Origin: Brienomyrus brachyistius
Lineage: Eukaryota; Chordata; Actinopteri; Osteoglossiformes; Mormyridae
Assembly (NCBI RefSeq): GCF_023856365.1
Contig: NC_064541.1
Coordinates: 27,630,214 to 27,694,213, forward strand
Length of the DNA: 64,000 nucleotides
Reading direction: 5' to 3'
Below are positions 21,960 to 35,826 of the stretch, piece after piece. Numbering within the stretch: position 1 is the first letter of the stretch; each line of letters opens with the position of its first letter. Position numbers and translations under genes: made by a program. The notes under the pieces are model-generated. The model was not told the origin of the DNA. It did not search any database and worked only from the letters and a program-made list of their open reading frames with translations.

Positions 21960-24900
21960 CAGGATAGATCGTATAAAAAGCAGCATCCCAGTTTACCTGC
22001 ACTTCTGCAGATAGTAAACGGAGCGTCGTTTCTTTAAAAATGCGGCGGTATTGTGGCCCTGAGGTCAGAGGTGCGAGTTTTTGCAGTGGCCATAAGCCAG
22101 TAGCTGAATCCCATGCTCACCCTCACCACATGCATGGGGAGAAAAATCGCCGGCATCTAGGGGAGGAGAGGAGCACTGCTCGTGACTGCACAGCCTAGCG
22201 TGTGAGCAAAGAGATTCCGGAGAGATCGCCCCCTAAAGGCACCCTGCCCTGCACCTCACTCGGCCCCCACCTCACTCGGAACACGGAGAGCCCGGGCTGG
22301 ACGGCATGTTCTATGCCGTCTTGTTGAAGTGAACCGCCCATTCGGGGGGGGGTCTGATGAACCCCCGCCCCACCATGTCCCACTGTGAGCTATGGCTGTG
22401 TCCGACTGCCAAGAAAGCGTGCAGTTCAGTAAGACATCAAAACCCACCAGCCCCCCCCGCCTGCTTCCCAATGCACTGAATAGCCCCCCCCCCCCCCCCC
22501 CCATCAGATTAATATCCAGCCTTGTAGTCATGCCTGTCAGCCCAGGAAAAGATTCTGGGCTCAGCTCCATCACAGAAAGAGAGTTAATAACCCCCCCCCC
22601 CCCCCAACCCCCCCGCCCCGTCACCTGGGGCTGTTTAAAGGGTGGGTGTCTGGAATTTTCATTAAAGCAGTGTAATAAGCAGAGAGCTCCGCAGCTTATC
22701 ACTGAAGCGGTTTGGGTTTCGAGAGCAAAATGAATTTCAAGTTTAAGCAACAGAAAAAAATACGATTTAGGTGACAGCGTTCGCCGTCAAGCTGAGTGAA
22801 CGCGAAGTGCGGGGAAACGCGCAGGCCGACGACGTAACGCAAGAACGTGTGGAGAAGATGCCAGCTCGCGTACCAAAGGCTGCTGAGAGCGACAGCGGCT
22901 GCAGGCCCACGTTAGCGGCTACGAGCGGCGTGTCGCTCACTGGTACGCATAGCGAAGCTTCCCCTGACTGTTAAGATCGAATGCGTATCGTCACAGTAAA
23001 TATCAGTAAAGGCTTTATGTTGGGCTGCGTTCCTCGTTTTAAGGTGGGATATAAAGACTGAAAGGCTCGGATTTTACGTACAGTTGTGCCAAATAGCGCC
23101 GACGTCTTAATACGACGGCTGGAGTGGAACGAGAGTCAGGTTTGAAGGAGACCCATGCAGCTAGGAGGGGGGCCACACACAGATGGTCCACACGGAGAGG
23201 GATAACAGCAAAAACCAAGGTGAAGATCCCCCCACCAGCAATGTGAACCAAAGTGTATTCCACAGGGGAGGGCAGAACGAGGGCTGGAGGACTCGGCCAT
23301 GTGCAGTTGGGATGGGCTGCTGTCTCACGCTCTCCTCAGCCTCTCCTGGCCCTTTCTGCAGTCACCTTTGGCATCATTTCCCCGTTCAGCTGCCTCTTAT
23401 CGAACCTGCGAGTTCGGGAAAACCACAGCACAGGTCGTCCTGCTATAAGGGCGAAGCTTGGTGCTCCATGCTGATGCTACCTGAGCAGCGAAGGGGCAGG
23501 GAGGGCGAGTTTACTGCTGAAACTTCACTGGACCCTTTCATTGCTGTGGTGACGCTAGCATGCGCCCTCAGTACTCAGCGTGCCTCGTTGGGGGTCTTCC
23601 CTGACCGCGTCACACGCAGGCATCATACACACGCAGGGTAGACACATCCGCTAGCCGGTAAGTATCTATAAGTCACCTTAATCCCACCGGCTTCCTATGG
23701 CAAAGTGCTGCTCATTCTGCACAGGTGGGAAACTTAATTCACAGACCTGTCAGCCTATGAGGACACAATCATGGGTTTGAAACCCAGAGCAGTGCTGGTC
23801 GACATGCTGGAAGAAGAGGGTCTATTGTAATGATATTCAGGCAAATGGTCACCATGACCGGTAGGGACAGGTGGTTTGGGAGGGATGTGTCCATGGAGAC
23901 CTGGCACTCCCCCCCGCCAAGCTGTCCACATCCCGTCCTGCGCTCTCAGGCCAGGGTGGGGGGGCTGCCGTATCGGGGTGGGGAGGGCACTGATCAGGAA
24001 GCCCGCGGGGTGTCTGGAAGACCCTCAAGTTTTAAAGGTCACGAAGCAGTAATAAGGTTCTGGAGGGCCTGGGGTGGGGGGAGGTGTTGCTGAAAGGTCC
24101 AGACAGGGGTCGCTCTGAGAAACGGGGGTCTTGGTCTGCCGACCAAGGCGGAGCAGCCCGTTACAATAATCACGTGGCAGCACGCATCATGACCAGCCCC
24201 CTCACAGACGTCTGAGAAGGGGATATATCTCAAACTGCTTTTGTGAAAAAACAACTTTCCTCCTGCATACTTTCTCCTTGTATTTTTCCTTCTGGTAACT
24301 CATCTCCTTGCGGGGAGGAGAACCTGTTCCCCTAACCTGTAGTGTGTCTGTCCTGTTTCGGCCCGGCTGTCCAGGGTGTTTCTGCCTCGTGATCTATGCT
24401 GCCAGGGACAGACTCCATGTTCTGTGCCACCCCAGACTGGACAAGTGGCTAGGGAACGCAGTTGGATGGATGCATCACATTTTTACGTACAAAACTACAA
24501 ATATAATACAATAAAAGGCATTCGGTTACGCTTTCATAAGCAACATGTAAGTGTACCATAACATTGCAACAAATCTTAACAGTATGATATACATTACATG
24601 ATTAAAGCTCTTAAGATATGCAAGGATGTTAAGGTTTACTTACATGCTGCTTATGAATGCTCTATGAATGCATTATGAAGGTGCAGCTAAAAAAATCGTT
24701 TCCAAACATTCATATTAGCACACTGGCAGTAGAACACAAGGGGATGAATGCAAACTTCTTGTAAAAATTAGAGCGTTAACTTCGGCTGCGCGGTGAGAGA
24801 TTAACAATTTCACGCCAGCATAAGTGCCAAGCCTGGGATTTAATGTGTTTCTTTATTAACATAACACGTATATGTGCGCTCCCAGAATAAACATCTGCTT

Positions 24901-25630
24901 TCACAAGCCGGATGAAAGCAACACAGAAGCTTTGAAAAGGCGCAGAGTCGCCATCTCACTAATGTACGCCAGAAACTCTCTTCCACTTTGATCGCTTTAA
25001 TATGTTTAACTACAGCTGAACAGGGCCTGGGCAGGTGGGCTGGTGTAACATTATAAATTCATTAAGCAGCACGACAGTAGGCAGGGTGGGGAAGCCCAGC
25101 TCCGATGCGAAGGCTCACTGTGGACCTATACACCTTTTCATGTACCTGCATCGATTTTCCAGCCTGAACCTGGACCACAGCCACCCACGGACAAAGCGGA
25201 GCAGAGTGACGGGGTATGTGCGTTCGGTGAGGGCGTGCTGAGCTACATTTTTATCTCCATTAAGGCCTTTGTCAGGAGGACGGGGAGGCAGGTGCCCAAG
25301 GTAACTTCTAGCGAGGCGTGAGGGAGATGGCCCGCCTTCAGAAGAGGAGGACGGTAGCTATGAAGATGAAGATGCAGATGTCTGGTTCTCCTGATGGGGC
25401 CTGAGAAGCCAAGACCCCCGCATCCCTCCATAGAAGTGGCCAGGTCAGCATCTAAGCTCTCAGACGTAAGGGTCTTCAGCATCCATCAGAGGCCTCAAAG
25501 AAACACTAACCAGTGGTGAGAAGTCGCAGTATGTACTCCATCATTCACTCCGGGTTCAGGACAAGTGGTCACCTTGGCTTAGATCCTACTGCTTCATTAT
25601 TCGGACTAGAACGGTCTCAGAAATGGGCAA
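21960..25630. other. Intronic stretch with poly(C) runs, otherwise unrecognised
   Basis: Contains C19 at 22484-22502 and C15 at 22591-22605. The stretch 24520-24690 (repeated gaatgctctatgaatgcattatgaagg-type words) resembles a fish DNA-transposon remnant but is too short to assign. No exon is seen. Confidence 0.45.
22484..22502. repeat. Poly(C) run, 19 bases
   Basis: Uninterrupted C19 on the plus strand, with another C15 run about 90 bp further on. Confidence 0.9.
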
Positions 25631-25634
25631 CGGT

Positions 25635-25788
25635 ATAAGCAACCATAAGTAACCAAACATAATAGAAGACTTTTGCAATTTCTAGTTTTTTGATTGTAGC
25701 CACAGCTTTTTATAAAATTCAGTTTCCCCTCTTGGGGACTGAACAAATGGTCCCCACAATGTCAAAATAACACGTTTTATCACATTGT

Positions 25789-25820
<32 letters not shown>
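25635..25820 (-). repeat. Microsatellite-flanked dispersed repeat, copy 4
   Basis: In reverse orientation: ataagcaaccataagtaacc, ctagttttttgattgtagcc, aatggtccccacaatgtcaa, cacattgtgg, then (CA)n at 25791-25820. This is the 5' two thirds of the family. Confidence 0.8.
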
Positions 25821-25826
<6 letters not shown>

Positions 25827-26640
25827 TTTACCAGCCGGTATTCACACCACACCGCCGCATGTTTCTGGAGAGTCACCAGAGCAGCTAGATCAGAAGCCTC
25901 CATCGTAATGAAGTTCTGCTTAGATACAGACATCAGTCTATCTAGCTGGCAAGACCTGAAAGCCAGGAGAGAAGTGTGGGGTCAGCGACGGCCGTCCGTT
26001 TGCGCACGGCGGGACCGTAATGCCAGCTCTGAAGCCATCCCACCTCCTCCTTCTCTTTCATCCATCTTCATCCCTTTCTCTCTCTCTCCCCTCTTGCCGT
26101 TGCTGGACATAATAATCCCTAACTTCTTCCCACCTTTGTCTTTCCACTCCCCTTTCCCACTCCCCCCCCCACCCCCCCACCGCTCTTGCCAGCGGATGCT
26201 TCCGGTCTGACTGCCTTCCCCGCGTCCACCTGGCCGCATATCCGATGACGAGTCCCCAGCGCCCTTGTCCCCACACAGTTGGGATGAGCTGCTGTCTCGA
26301 TCCGCCTGCAGAGCTTTTGACAGAGTGACTGGCCCCCATCCAGAGTGACTAGCCCCCACTCTAAAAAAGGACTGGCCGCACCTGTCCCGCCCCCGTCTTG
26401 TCAGAGCCAGGGGGCAGCTGTCCAAGGGCTGGGCCTTCTGCAGTAAGGTTACAGGGATGGCAGGTTTATTCCAGAATGCTTCTATGAAGTCAATAATGCG
26501 TTGGGGGGAGGGGGGGGTATGGAAACAGAGAGCCGATCTCTGTGGACTACAAACACAACCACGTTCTTCAAGAGCAGGGAAAACATGCATCTGACTGATC
26601 AGGAACTGCCTTTTCTTTGCTGATGCCTTGGCACCAAGCA

Positions 26641-27078
26641 GTACAGGTGTGCGGGTATCTGTGTGTATGTGTCTTTGTGTGTGTTTGTGTCTGTGTGTGT
26701 GTGTGTCTGTGCGTCTGTGTCTGTGTGTCTGTGTGTGTATCTGTCTGTGTGTGTCTGTGTGTGTGTCTCTGTGTATGTCTCTGTGTATCTGTGTGTGTGT
26801 CTCTATGTGTCTGTGTGTGTGTATCTGTCTGTGTGTGTGTCTGTGTGTGTGTATCTGTCTGTGTGTGTCTGTGTGTTTATACATGTGTATGTGTGTGTAT
26901 CTGTGTGTCTATCTGTCTGTGTGTGTGTGTGTCTGTGTGTGTCTGTGTGTTTATACATGTGTATGTGTGTGTATCTGTGTGTCTGTGTGTGTATCTGTCT
27001 GTGTGTGTGTGTGTCTGTGTGTGTGTGTGTCTGTGTGTGTGTGTGTGTCTGTGTGTGTATGTGTGTGTGTGTACCTTT
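26641..27078. repeat. Complex (GT)n/(TCTG)n microsatellite
   Basis: About 430 bp of gtgtgtctgtgtgtgtatctg-type sequence, with a local duplication of gtttatacatgtgtatgtgtg at 26874 and 26949. The alternating purine-pyrimidine tract could form Z-DNA. Long cysteine-rich plus-strand frames and histidine/threonine-rich minus-strand frames are artefacts of the repeat. Confidence 0.92.
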
Positions 27079-27389
27079 TCCCCAGGCTGCCAGATGATGA
27101 GTAACCGATGAGGCGGCACAAGGTTATTTCGAAGTTCTTTACAAAGGGAAACATGAGTGCGTCAGCAAAGCCACCCCCCCCACCCCCCCACCGCCTGCTA
27201 AATGGGTCCTGCCGGATCATCCCTCCAAATGAACCCCTAACTACACCCCACCCCTATCCCTCCGCCCCAACGCAACACACAGGCCTCTAACAGATGGATT
27301 TTTTTTCCCAGAATGCTCTCACCCCTTCTTGCAGGAGCTTGCTGCTCCTGCCACCTCTGCTTCTCCTGGACTTCCTGCCTCCACTGCCC

Positions 27390-27650
27390 CATCTGGGGTA
27401 TTTATTTGCATAAATAAGACCAAAGGTCTCCAGCTGTCCCTGTCAGCAGCCTCACGGCGCCTAGAGGTGGCGCTGCATACCTGAACATGTTAACACAACC
27501 GCCAGTCTTGACCCTGTCTAAATCCTGCATAGCAAACTGCATAAAAGCGGCCGTGATGAGTTATTAAGCACTATCCATATAATATATGCCCTCATCTTCC
27601 ACATGCAAATCAGGCACTAATCAATATAACCATTATGAGGGTATATATTA
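27390..27650. other. AT-rich block with octamer motifs, possible conserved element
   Basis: Contains a near-palindrome ttatttgcataaataa (27402-27417) that includes an octamer in reverse, and a second octamer atgcaaat at 27603-27610. There is no repeat structure. A regulatory role is only a possibility. Confidence 0.25.
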
Positions 27651-27659
27651 AGGAAATTA

Positions 27660-27865
27660 AACCTTATCATTTACATTTATTTATTTAGAATGTGCTTCTC
27701 TCCATGCGATGCATAATTGAGGATCTCAGAACAGGATCAGTGTCCCTGGAGCAACTGGGGTTAATGGACTTGCTGAAGAACCCAAATATGAAATCAGTTT
27801 GGCAATCGTGGGATTAGAACCAGCAACCTTCTGATGAGAGACAGTCTTACCTGGCAGAAGCACAC
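27660..27865 (-). repeat. Fish SINE-like repeat, family 2
   Basis: Shows ttacatttatttatttagaa, ggagcaactggggttaatgg, cttgctgaagaacccaa and gggattagaaccagcaacct in the order known from a widespread fish repeat. Orientation is reversed relative to the tRNA-like head. Confidence 0.75.
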
Positions 27866-27869
27866 ATCA

Positions 27870-30800
27870 CGGCGAAAACAGACATATTTTCTTGATCTGG
27901 ATAGAGCACAAGCTGAGCAGAAATTCTCATAAGCGCTGTGCGCTTGCATGTTACGACAAATGGAGAGGTCTGTCTGTTGACGTATACATAGTGAGCCTTA
28001 CCCCGAGATTAGATGTCAAAGCATAACAGTTATAGCTGAAAGACCCCCAATGATAGAGACACAGCCATATATCGCACCTCGCTTTTCCCTGCCACGCTGA
28101 AATGACACCCACGCTCCCTCTCAAACGTGGAAGACGCAGAATCCCACGCGGCAGGAGAGCCAAGAAGCTGCTCGATCGACGCACTCAGGGAGGGGTCATG
28201 AACATGTCACCTGTCGGTGCGGTGGGAGTCATCAGAGACGCCAGCACAGGACAGTGTGGCGGCAGTGACAGTACGCGGAGACACAGCACCGGTCACGCAC
28301 AGGTCAATATGCCACGGCTATTATCATTATTTAGTGAATCGATAAGGGATCCCTGCAGCAACCGGCTTCGGTCGCTCCCTCTGGAAACCCACGCCCCTTC
28401 CTCTGTGCATGTGCGTGTGTGCGTATCTGTGTGTGCGTATCTGTGTGTGCGTATCTGCATCTGCATGGCTCAGGTCCACGGGCGGGTGGTTCTGCTTAGA
28501 CCAGCAACTGAGCAAACAGGAAATACCCCACTCGACCTCTCCAACGGTGGCAGCACGAGGTCCCAGCGGGCTGCGGGGACAGTGGCACCAGTGCCCGGAC
28601 TGACAGAGCGTGACAAACGGAGAAACAGTCTGCGCTGGCACACGGAGCGAGCGTGACCGCAGTTATTGATATTTGCTTAAGCGAGATGCTGTCCCGCACA
28701 GCATCTAACATTACAAAGATTACAATATGCGACATCATTTCCCATATCTCCTCCAGCTATTGCCTGGATCCACGTGTAACCTGATAGCGGCCGGTGGTAG
28801 CCTTTGTCTCCGTGAAGTCTTCCGGATCACAATAGACGTACTTCTGCCAGAACGCAAATATTGCCACGGCGACTGAGAGGCACCTGTGTTCAGCATGTGA
28901 GGCTGATCTATCCGTCCATGCATTCATTATTAAGCGCCGTGGGGGTTGTGGCCACCTAGAAGCTATACCAGGAAGCGGAGCGTACGTGGTACAGTACCGA
29001 CAGGATGACGGTGCACAGGGACAGCAGGAATAAAATGCGAGCCGGAACCTCTGAAGGTCCAGGAGTTTCCCGAGTCAGGCTCGCTTTCCAGACGGACAGA
29101 TGACGTGCAGCCATACTCACATCCGCCAGTGCTGGCCTCCCTACATCTACGGTGCTTCATACATCCACTGTCTTCACTAATTGCCAGAGTTTCCCATCAC
29201 GACCGAGTGAACAGGAACTGGATGAGCGAATAATGCTATTACACATATGAAGATGAGAGGCCAATTCCTGCAAAGAGGCGGCGCTGACCCGATCAAGAAG
29301 GGCCCCCACTTCCTCCAGCGCATTTGCAGATGGCTTTGGTGTTGATTACACGGGTACAGAGGGCGAAGACCGCCGGGCAACAGGGGACAGGTACTGTGGG
29401 TGAAATGGGAGCAAGAACCGTGATCCGAGAGAGCAATGGGGGGAAGAGCTTCATGGACAGGAGGAGGCGGTTGAGCGGAACGTGACGGCTGGGATTGGCG
29501 AGGACCGTGATGTAGATGAGGACCAGCACAATTAAATATTAGATCCTTAATAATTAACCACAACTTTATGAAGGGGGTGGGGGTGGCAGTCTAAAACACT
29601 AAAGGGCTCCGGGGATCAGAGAGCGCCCTCTACCTGCTGGCTGAGTGCTCTGAGAGGCAGCTTGGAACCTCATTTAGAACTCAAGTTCTCGGCCCACCCT
29701 GCACCCGATGCCCCCCCCCCACCCGAGCTCCCCGCCCGCCCTCAGTCCTCCACATGTCTTTAGTTACTCTGAGATTGACGCAAACAGCCTCAGCTTTGGC
29801 ACTGCATCTTCAGGCCCCGCCCCTCACTGGGGTGTAATGTCCACAGAATGTTTCCGCTACGATACTTCGTTCAGAGCCAAAAACGCATCAAGTCATAACA
29901 AGGGAACACAGAAGAGGCGACTGACACACATCTGTGCCCCAGGAGGTACAGAACAGGCCTTCCAATGACGCGCAACGTCACAGAGACATGCACAGCTGCA
30001 AACAGGCTTCGGGCCTACATGCCGTTCCACGGTACTGAGGTCATATTTATGTGACGGCAGGGTGGAGGCCCCCGCCGCTCTGATCTTAGCGCCACCCTTC
30101 ACAGGAAGTGACAGCCGGAAAAGGAGGAGACATCGGTCTGCTTCCTGTCCTGCCAGAGGGACAGAAATTTAAAGGGGCACAGATCCTCCCCAGCACCACG
30201 ACACAAAAAGACTCTCTGTGCCTTGCCTTACAAATTCACTCATCATCAGCAAAACAATAATTCTGCTTTTTACATCGAGACGTCCCAACCCTCATTTGTC
30301 CCGAGTGCCTCGAAGATGGTGGAGTTTTATATAAAACACAGCGGATTATAAATCACCCGCTTTGGCCCTCGCCGTGCCTGACTCACTCACTTCCAGAGGG
30401 AGCAAATGGAATAACATCACTGTTGATTTATTGCTTCGGAAAAAAAAAAAGCTTCTATATTTTTGAGAGCTTCCTCTTGCTACAGCTCAGAAAAAGTTTG
30501 GCCGTTCACACAGCCGTTTGCGGAGACGTCCGGAAAGTGCTACAATCGTGAGGAACATGGCAGAGAACGCGCCTCCATTTGTTTTTCTTTACACCAAATA
30601 AATCCGACAAGGGATGGTGGGAAGCCGCGTTAAGGCTCGCATACTATGAATCACGGGACACGATGTTGCCCCCCCCCCCCACCAAAAGGACGGTGATACA
30701 GGTATCTCTGCCTGCCTCCATGGGTGGCAGGATGCGTGGTTACGATGCTTACTGCTGCTTACTGCCCCCCCCCAGTTTATCTGGACCCTGTCCCAAGCCC

Positions 30801-33440
30801 AACCCCCATCCCTTATCAGAGGCCGTCACAATGGTCCTGTTGTCACTGCGGAGGAACGAACCCTAACCCTTTCTGTCAGAGCCCATCGCAGACGCACCAT
30901 CTGTCAGAAGCGCCGCTCACGTTCCTGTCAGACTTACACGAGGATGTTGGCTTCAGGAGTGTAACCAGTAAGGACCCCCCCCCCCACCAATGCATCACAC
31001 ACAATTTACAAAAAAAAATCTGTGAGCAGGAGGGCAGGATTCTGCAACAGGCCTGATGCTGTGCCCATGCTTACCGCTCGGATACGAAATACCAAAATGT
31101 CAAATGTCACCGGTGAATTTCAGCACTCGCTCCCAATGCGGCCCCCAAAAAACAACAAACAAACAGCAGCCGGCGCGGTGACTCCTGCCAGGCTGTGTGG
31201 GAGCGAGCTTTGTGGTCCAACAGAAACCTCCCCAGCAGCCAGAAGTTTGGCCTTCTTCAAATGTCAGTTTGCCCCGAGCACCTTCCCCCATCTGTCGGTG
31301 CGCTCGGTGGGGTGTGGGATCCATGCCCGCATAAGCGTGCCCAAAGCCGCGCCTTTCTAACATAGGCCTCACGGATGAGTGACATTTACGCTCTGACCGG
31401 GAGGAGGGGGCTGAAAAAAAACAGGTTTGTGTTACAGACTTTTTTACTTCCATTTACCGGCCTTACACCCTTTCCCTCTGGTGTCCCTTTTTTCAGAATA
31501 TCATTACGATCGCCCTTCACCTCCTCCTCTCTCTCGGCTTGCCGGCCCGCACACGCGTCTGATCTGTTCATTCCTTTATTACCGTCATTGATTTGCTCTC
31601 TCCTGCTCAATTTTGTCCATTTAAGCCCCTTGTGCACACTTCTGGTTGTTCACTGTCTGGCCGGTTAGCTGTGTGGGGGCCCGGAGCCCACTTGTCCCGG
31701 CCCCGGATTCTGGGAGGGGCCAGGTGTCCGGGACAAAGCTTCGGAGAAGGTCTACAAGCCACAGAGGGCAGTGGGGCTTCTGTGACTGACGCTGCCTCTC
31801 GCGGCTCAGCGCCCCCCCCTCTGAAAGGCAAACAGAGTGCATGTTTTGGGTTTGCCCCAGTCCTTCCTATGAACAGAGAAGTCAACTTTGTAGAAGCACT
31901 TAAACAAGAAATTCATATTTGACTGAAAAACAAAAAATTGTAAATGTCCTAAACATCTAATAAAATAAAACTGAACTCTTTGTGTGGCATATTTCATATT
32001 TTTCTGACTGATTTTCTGGAGAGAATCAGAAGACAAAAAGCTAATTTGCAAATGGGCAGGGGGTGAGAATTGCTTTGTTTTTCTTTGTAAATGAGTGTAA
32101 AACATCCCTGCCCCCCACGCCTCATATATCCTTCCCATCTCCAGCCGCCCCCACCCGCTGCATGGAGTCAAACTAAAAAGAACCCCCCCCCCCACTATCA
32201 CCATTCAGATTGTTCACTAAAAGCTCCTCCTTCACACACACTGCTAATGGAAGGCAAATGAGATTACAGGCATCTGACGGAGGCCTTGAATTACTCACTC
32301 TTGCCAGATGACTAGATTAGCCAATAATTTGATCGGAGGCTGTTGTCCTGCTTCCTCTGGTTCTGATGCCCCGCCCTGCACTCTCTGTGCTGTACAGCGC
32401 CAGGCCCATCTGACGGGACCCCGCCCCTTTAATAACACACACGTTACGAGCACCAGAGGGTGGTTGGCTTAAGCTGATACATCCCACAGGGCCTAAGTGC
32501 CTATCGCAGGTCTCACAGAGCCAGCTGTGGCTCCTAACTGACTGATGCACCTTCCCTCGTGACGTTTGAGCCATTGACGCTGTCGGGGCCTCTCTTTCCA
32601 GATGCAAGTAGGTTAAAGGATTGTTTCAAAGGTACAACAGCAGGCTACCTGACTAAAAACTTTGGTCACAGGATTGGTTCCTCAGAATCTTACCTCATAT
32701 GTGGAGAGGCAACCCCCAGGGACTAGCGTGTAGGCGGTGGGTGGGGCCAGTGACCCCCGGGGGCCTGACCAGCGGCCGTAAGCTGACCTGCAGCCCCTCA
32801 CGCCCCCTCTACTCCTCCCTGTTTCATCGTATTTCATTCATCTCCCCTCCCCCATTTTTCTGTCTACAGTTCAATTGATTTTGATGCCTGGAAGCCAGCG
32901 GAAAGCCAAGGTTATTGTGAGGTGGAGGGTAGCTGGATGCGGGTAGGGGGTGGGGGGTAGAGAAAAAAAGAGTATAAAGGACAACATAAAAGGCTCTGCC
33001 GTGGTGGTGAGGCCACGCTGGGTAACCATGAGACGAGGAGCGGGGGCGAATACTGTGGCAGGGGGGGTAATCGATTACTGGTTGTTAAGGCTATGAAGCC
33101 CTCCTCTCCTCTCGGGAGAAGAGTGGGGGGGAGAGGCAGCTCAGCGGCGGCTCCTGACCTTCTGCTGTGGGCTCCCCCTCTCTCAGACCCCTGGAGGCCG
33201 ACCTAAATGTTTGCAACCACCCACTCTGCTGGTCACGTGCCGCGGGTGCTAATGTACCCCCCCCCCATTACCTATCTGCCACAGCCGAGTCAAACACCGA
33301 TCTGACAGTGACATTATGCTGCAGAGTGGCAGCTTTTTGCTGCAAAGAACAAATGATTAAAAACTCCTTCCTGAAAGCCTATATCTACAATGAATATTTG
33401 GGCTGTTAATACTATAACCTACAGGAAAACTGATCCTCTG
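27870..33440. other. Intronic stretch, mainly unrecognised sequence
   Basis: A 14-bp repeat gcgtatctgtgtgt (three copies, from 28421), a C12 run near 30669 and a few shorter C runs are the only structured parts. No exon, RNA gene or transposon is recognised. Confidence 0.45.
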
Positions 33441-33640
33441 GTGAGGGAAACACAAGTATAGACAGACGGACAGACAGACAGGCAGACAGACAGACAGGCA
33501 GACAGACAGGAAGGAAGTAAGGAACAAGCTTTATTGATCCTGAAGGCATTAGCAGGAAATTGCATCTGGCTTCCACAGCTGTCCCCACCTACATGTGGGA
33601 GTTCCAGCTGAGCGACTGGCTGCCCCCCTGTAAACACAGG
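33440..33640 (-). mobile_element. LINE 3' end with tetranucleotide tail
   Basis: On the minus strand the sequence ends caggatcaataaagcttgtt followed by a diverged (CTGT)n tail. A ggatcaataaag block before a short tandem tail is typical of fish Rex1/L2-type LINE 3' ends. No coding part is left. The family assignment is from memory and uncertain. Confidence 0.55.
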
Positions 33641-34025
33641 GCACGGAGACGGAGGAGGGGGCCCCAGCTGTGCAGATGACATCACCGCTAAATTGTTGAC
33701 CAGTGGGGGTCCCAGGCTGGAACTGGTGTCTCCTTGCTGTGAGCTGTGTTACACCCTCATCTTAGGAACGAAGTCATCCATCGCCCCCCCATTGGAAGAA
33801 CAGGAAGTTGTGTTCTGGAAGTGTAATGCCCCCCCTTCTCTGTGTTGCAACATGTCCCTGTTTACTGTTCCCCTCATTCTTTTTTTTTTTTACAGATGAG
33901 CAGACATGAGGCATCTGTTTCCAATCACGATGGCGGCTCATACCAAAGCAAACAGCACAGCGGAGAAGAGCAGCTAGCAGGAGATGCGACTCGTCACCCG
34001 CATAAGAGATGTGATCCTAAAATTA

Positions 34026-35826
34026 ATAGGATAGGAAGCATGTGGGGATCACAGGCCCTATACTCACAGTGACACAGGCTGGGCAGGAAGCATGTGGGGA
34101 TCACAGGCCCTATACTCACAGTGACACAGGCTGGGCAGGAAGCATGTGGGGATCACAGGCTCTATACTCACAGTGACACAGGCTGGGCAGGTAGCATGTG
34201 GGGATCACAGGCTCTATACTCACAGTGACACAGGCTGGGCAGGTAGCATGTGGGGATCACAGGCTCTATACTCACAGTGACACAGGCTGGGCAGGTAGCA
34301 TGTGGGGAACACAGGCTCTATACTCACAATGACACAGGCTGGGCAAGTAGCATGTGGGGATCACAGGCCCTATACTCACAGTGACACAGTCTGGGCAGGT
34401 AGCATGTGGGGTTCACAGGTTCTATACTCACAGTGACACAGGCTGGGCAGGAAGCATGTGGGGATCACAGGTTCTATACTCACAGTGACACAGGCTGGGC
34501 AGGTAGCATGTGGGGATCACAGGCCCTATACTCACAGTGACACAGGCTGGGCAGGAAGCATGTGGGGATCACAGGCCCTATACTCACAGTGACACAGGCT
34601 GGGCAGGAAACATGTGGGGATCACAGGCCCTATACTCACAGTGACACAGGCTGGGCAGGAAGCATGTGGGGATCACAGGTTCTATACTCACAGTGACACA
34701 GGCTGGGCAGGAAGCATGTGGGGATCACAGGCTCTATACTCACAGTGACACAGCCTGGTCAGGAAGCATGTGGGGATCACAGGCTCTATACTCAGAGTGA
34801 CAGCCTGGTCAGGAAGCATGTGGAGATCACAGGCTCTATACTCACAGTGACACAGCCTGGTCAGGAAACATGTGGGGATCACAGGCCCTATACTCACAGT
34901 GACACAGGCTGGGCAGGAAGCATGTGGGGATCACAGGCCCTATACTCACAGTGACACAGCCTGGTCAGGAAACATGTGGGGATCACAGGCCCTATACTCA
35001 CAGTGACACAGCCTGGTCAGGAAACATGTGGGGATCACAGGCCCTATACTCACAGTGACACAGGCTGGGCAGGAAGCATGTGGGGATCACAGGCCCTATA
35101 CTCACAGTGACACAGCCTGGTCAGGAAACATGTGGGGATCACAGGCCCTATACTCACAGTGACACAGCCTGGTCAGGAAACATGTGGGGATCACAGGCCC
35201 TATACTCACAGTGACACAGCCTGGTCAGGAAACATGTGGGGATCACAGGCCATATATTCACAGTGACACAGCCTGGGCAGGAAGCATGTGGGGATCACAG
35301 GCCCTATACTCACAGTGACACAGCCTGGTCAGGAAACATGTGGGGATCACAGGCCCTATACTCACAGTGACACAGTCTGGGCAGGAAGCATGTGGGGATC
35401 ACAGGCCCTATACTCACAGTGACACAGCCTGGTCAGGAAACATGTGGGGATCACAGGCCCTATACTCACAGTGACACAGTCTGGGCAGGAAGCATGTGGG
35501 GATCACAGGCCCTATACTCACAGTGACACAGTCTGGGCAGGAAGCATGTGGGGATCACAGGCCCTATACTCACAGTGACACAGTCTGGGCAGGAAGCATG
35601 TGGGGATCACAGGCCCTATACTCACAGTGACACAGTCTGGGCAGGAAGCATGTGGGGATCACAGGCCCTATACTCACAGTGACACAGTCTGGGCAGGAAG
35701 CATGTGGGGATCACAGGCCCTATACTCACAGTGACACAGTCTGGGCAGGAAGCATGTGGGGATTACAGGCCCTATACTCACAGTGACACAGCCTGGTCAG
35801 GAAGCATGTGGGGATCACAGCCCCAG
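34026..35826. repeat. Minisatellite, 52-bp unit, about 34 copies
   Basis: The unit begins gcaggaagcatgtggggatc and continues with acaggccctatactcacagt and gacacaggctgg; successive starts are 52 bp apart (for example 34083 and 34135). Variant positions (ggctgggcaggaagca, cctggtcaggaaaca, gtctgggcaggaagca, gcaggtagca) are distributed in blocks. A 49-bp unit missing three bases lies near 34793. There are no unique spacers, so it is not a CRISPR array. Confidence 0.97.

Noticed and set aside
25982..26884. A 300-codon minus-strand open frame, the longest in the window
   Set aside because: Its N-terminal third is a translated (CA)n/(CAGA)n microsatellite and the rest has no domain or codon signature; it lies in the rbms3 intron without splice support.
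26617..27111. Cysteine-rich plus-strand frames of 144-164 residues
   Set aside because: They are translations of the GT/TCTG microsatellite in three frames at once.
34026..35826. CRISPR-like regular repeats
   Set aside because: The repeats are directly adjacent with no unique spacers, and the genomic setting is a vertebrate intron.
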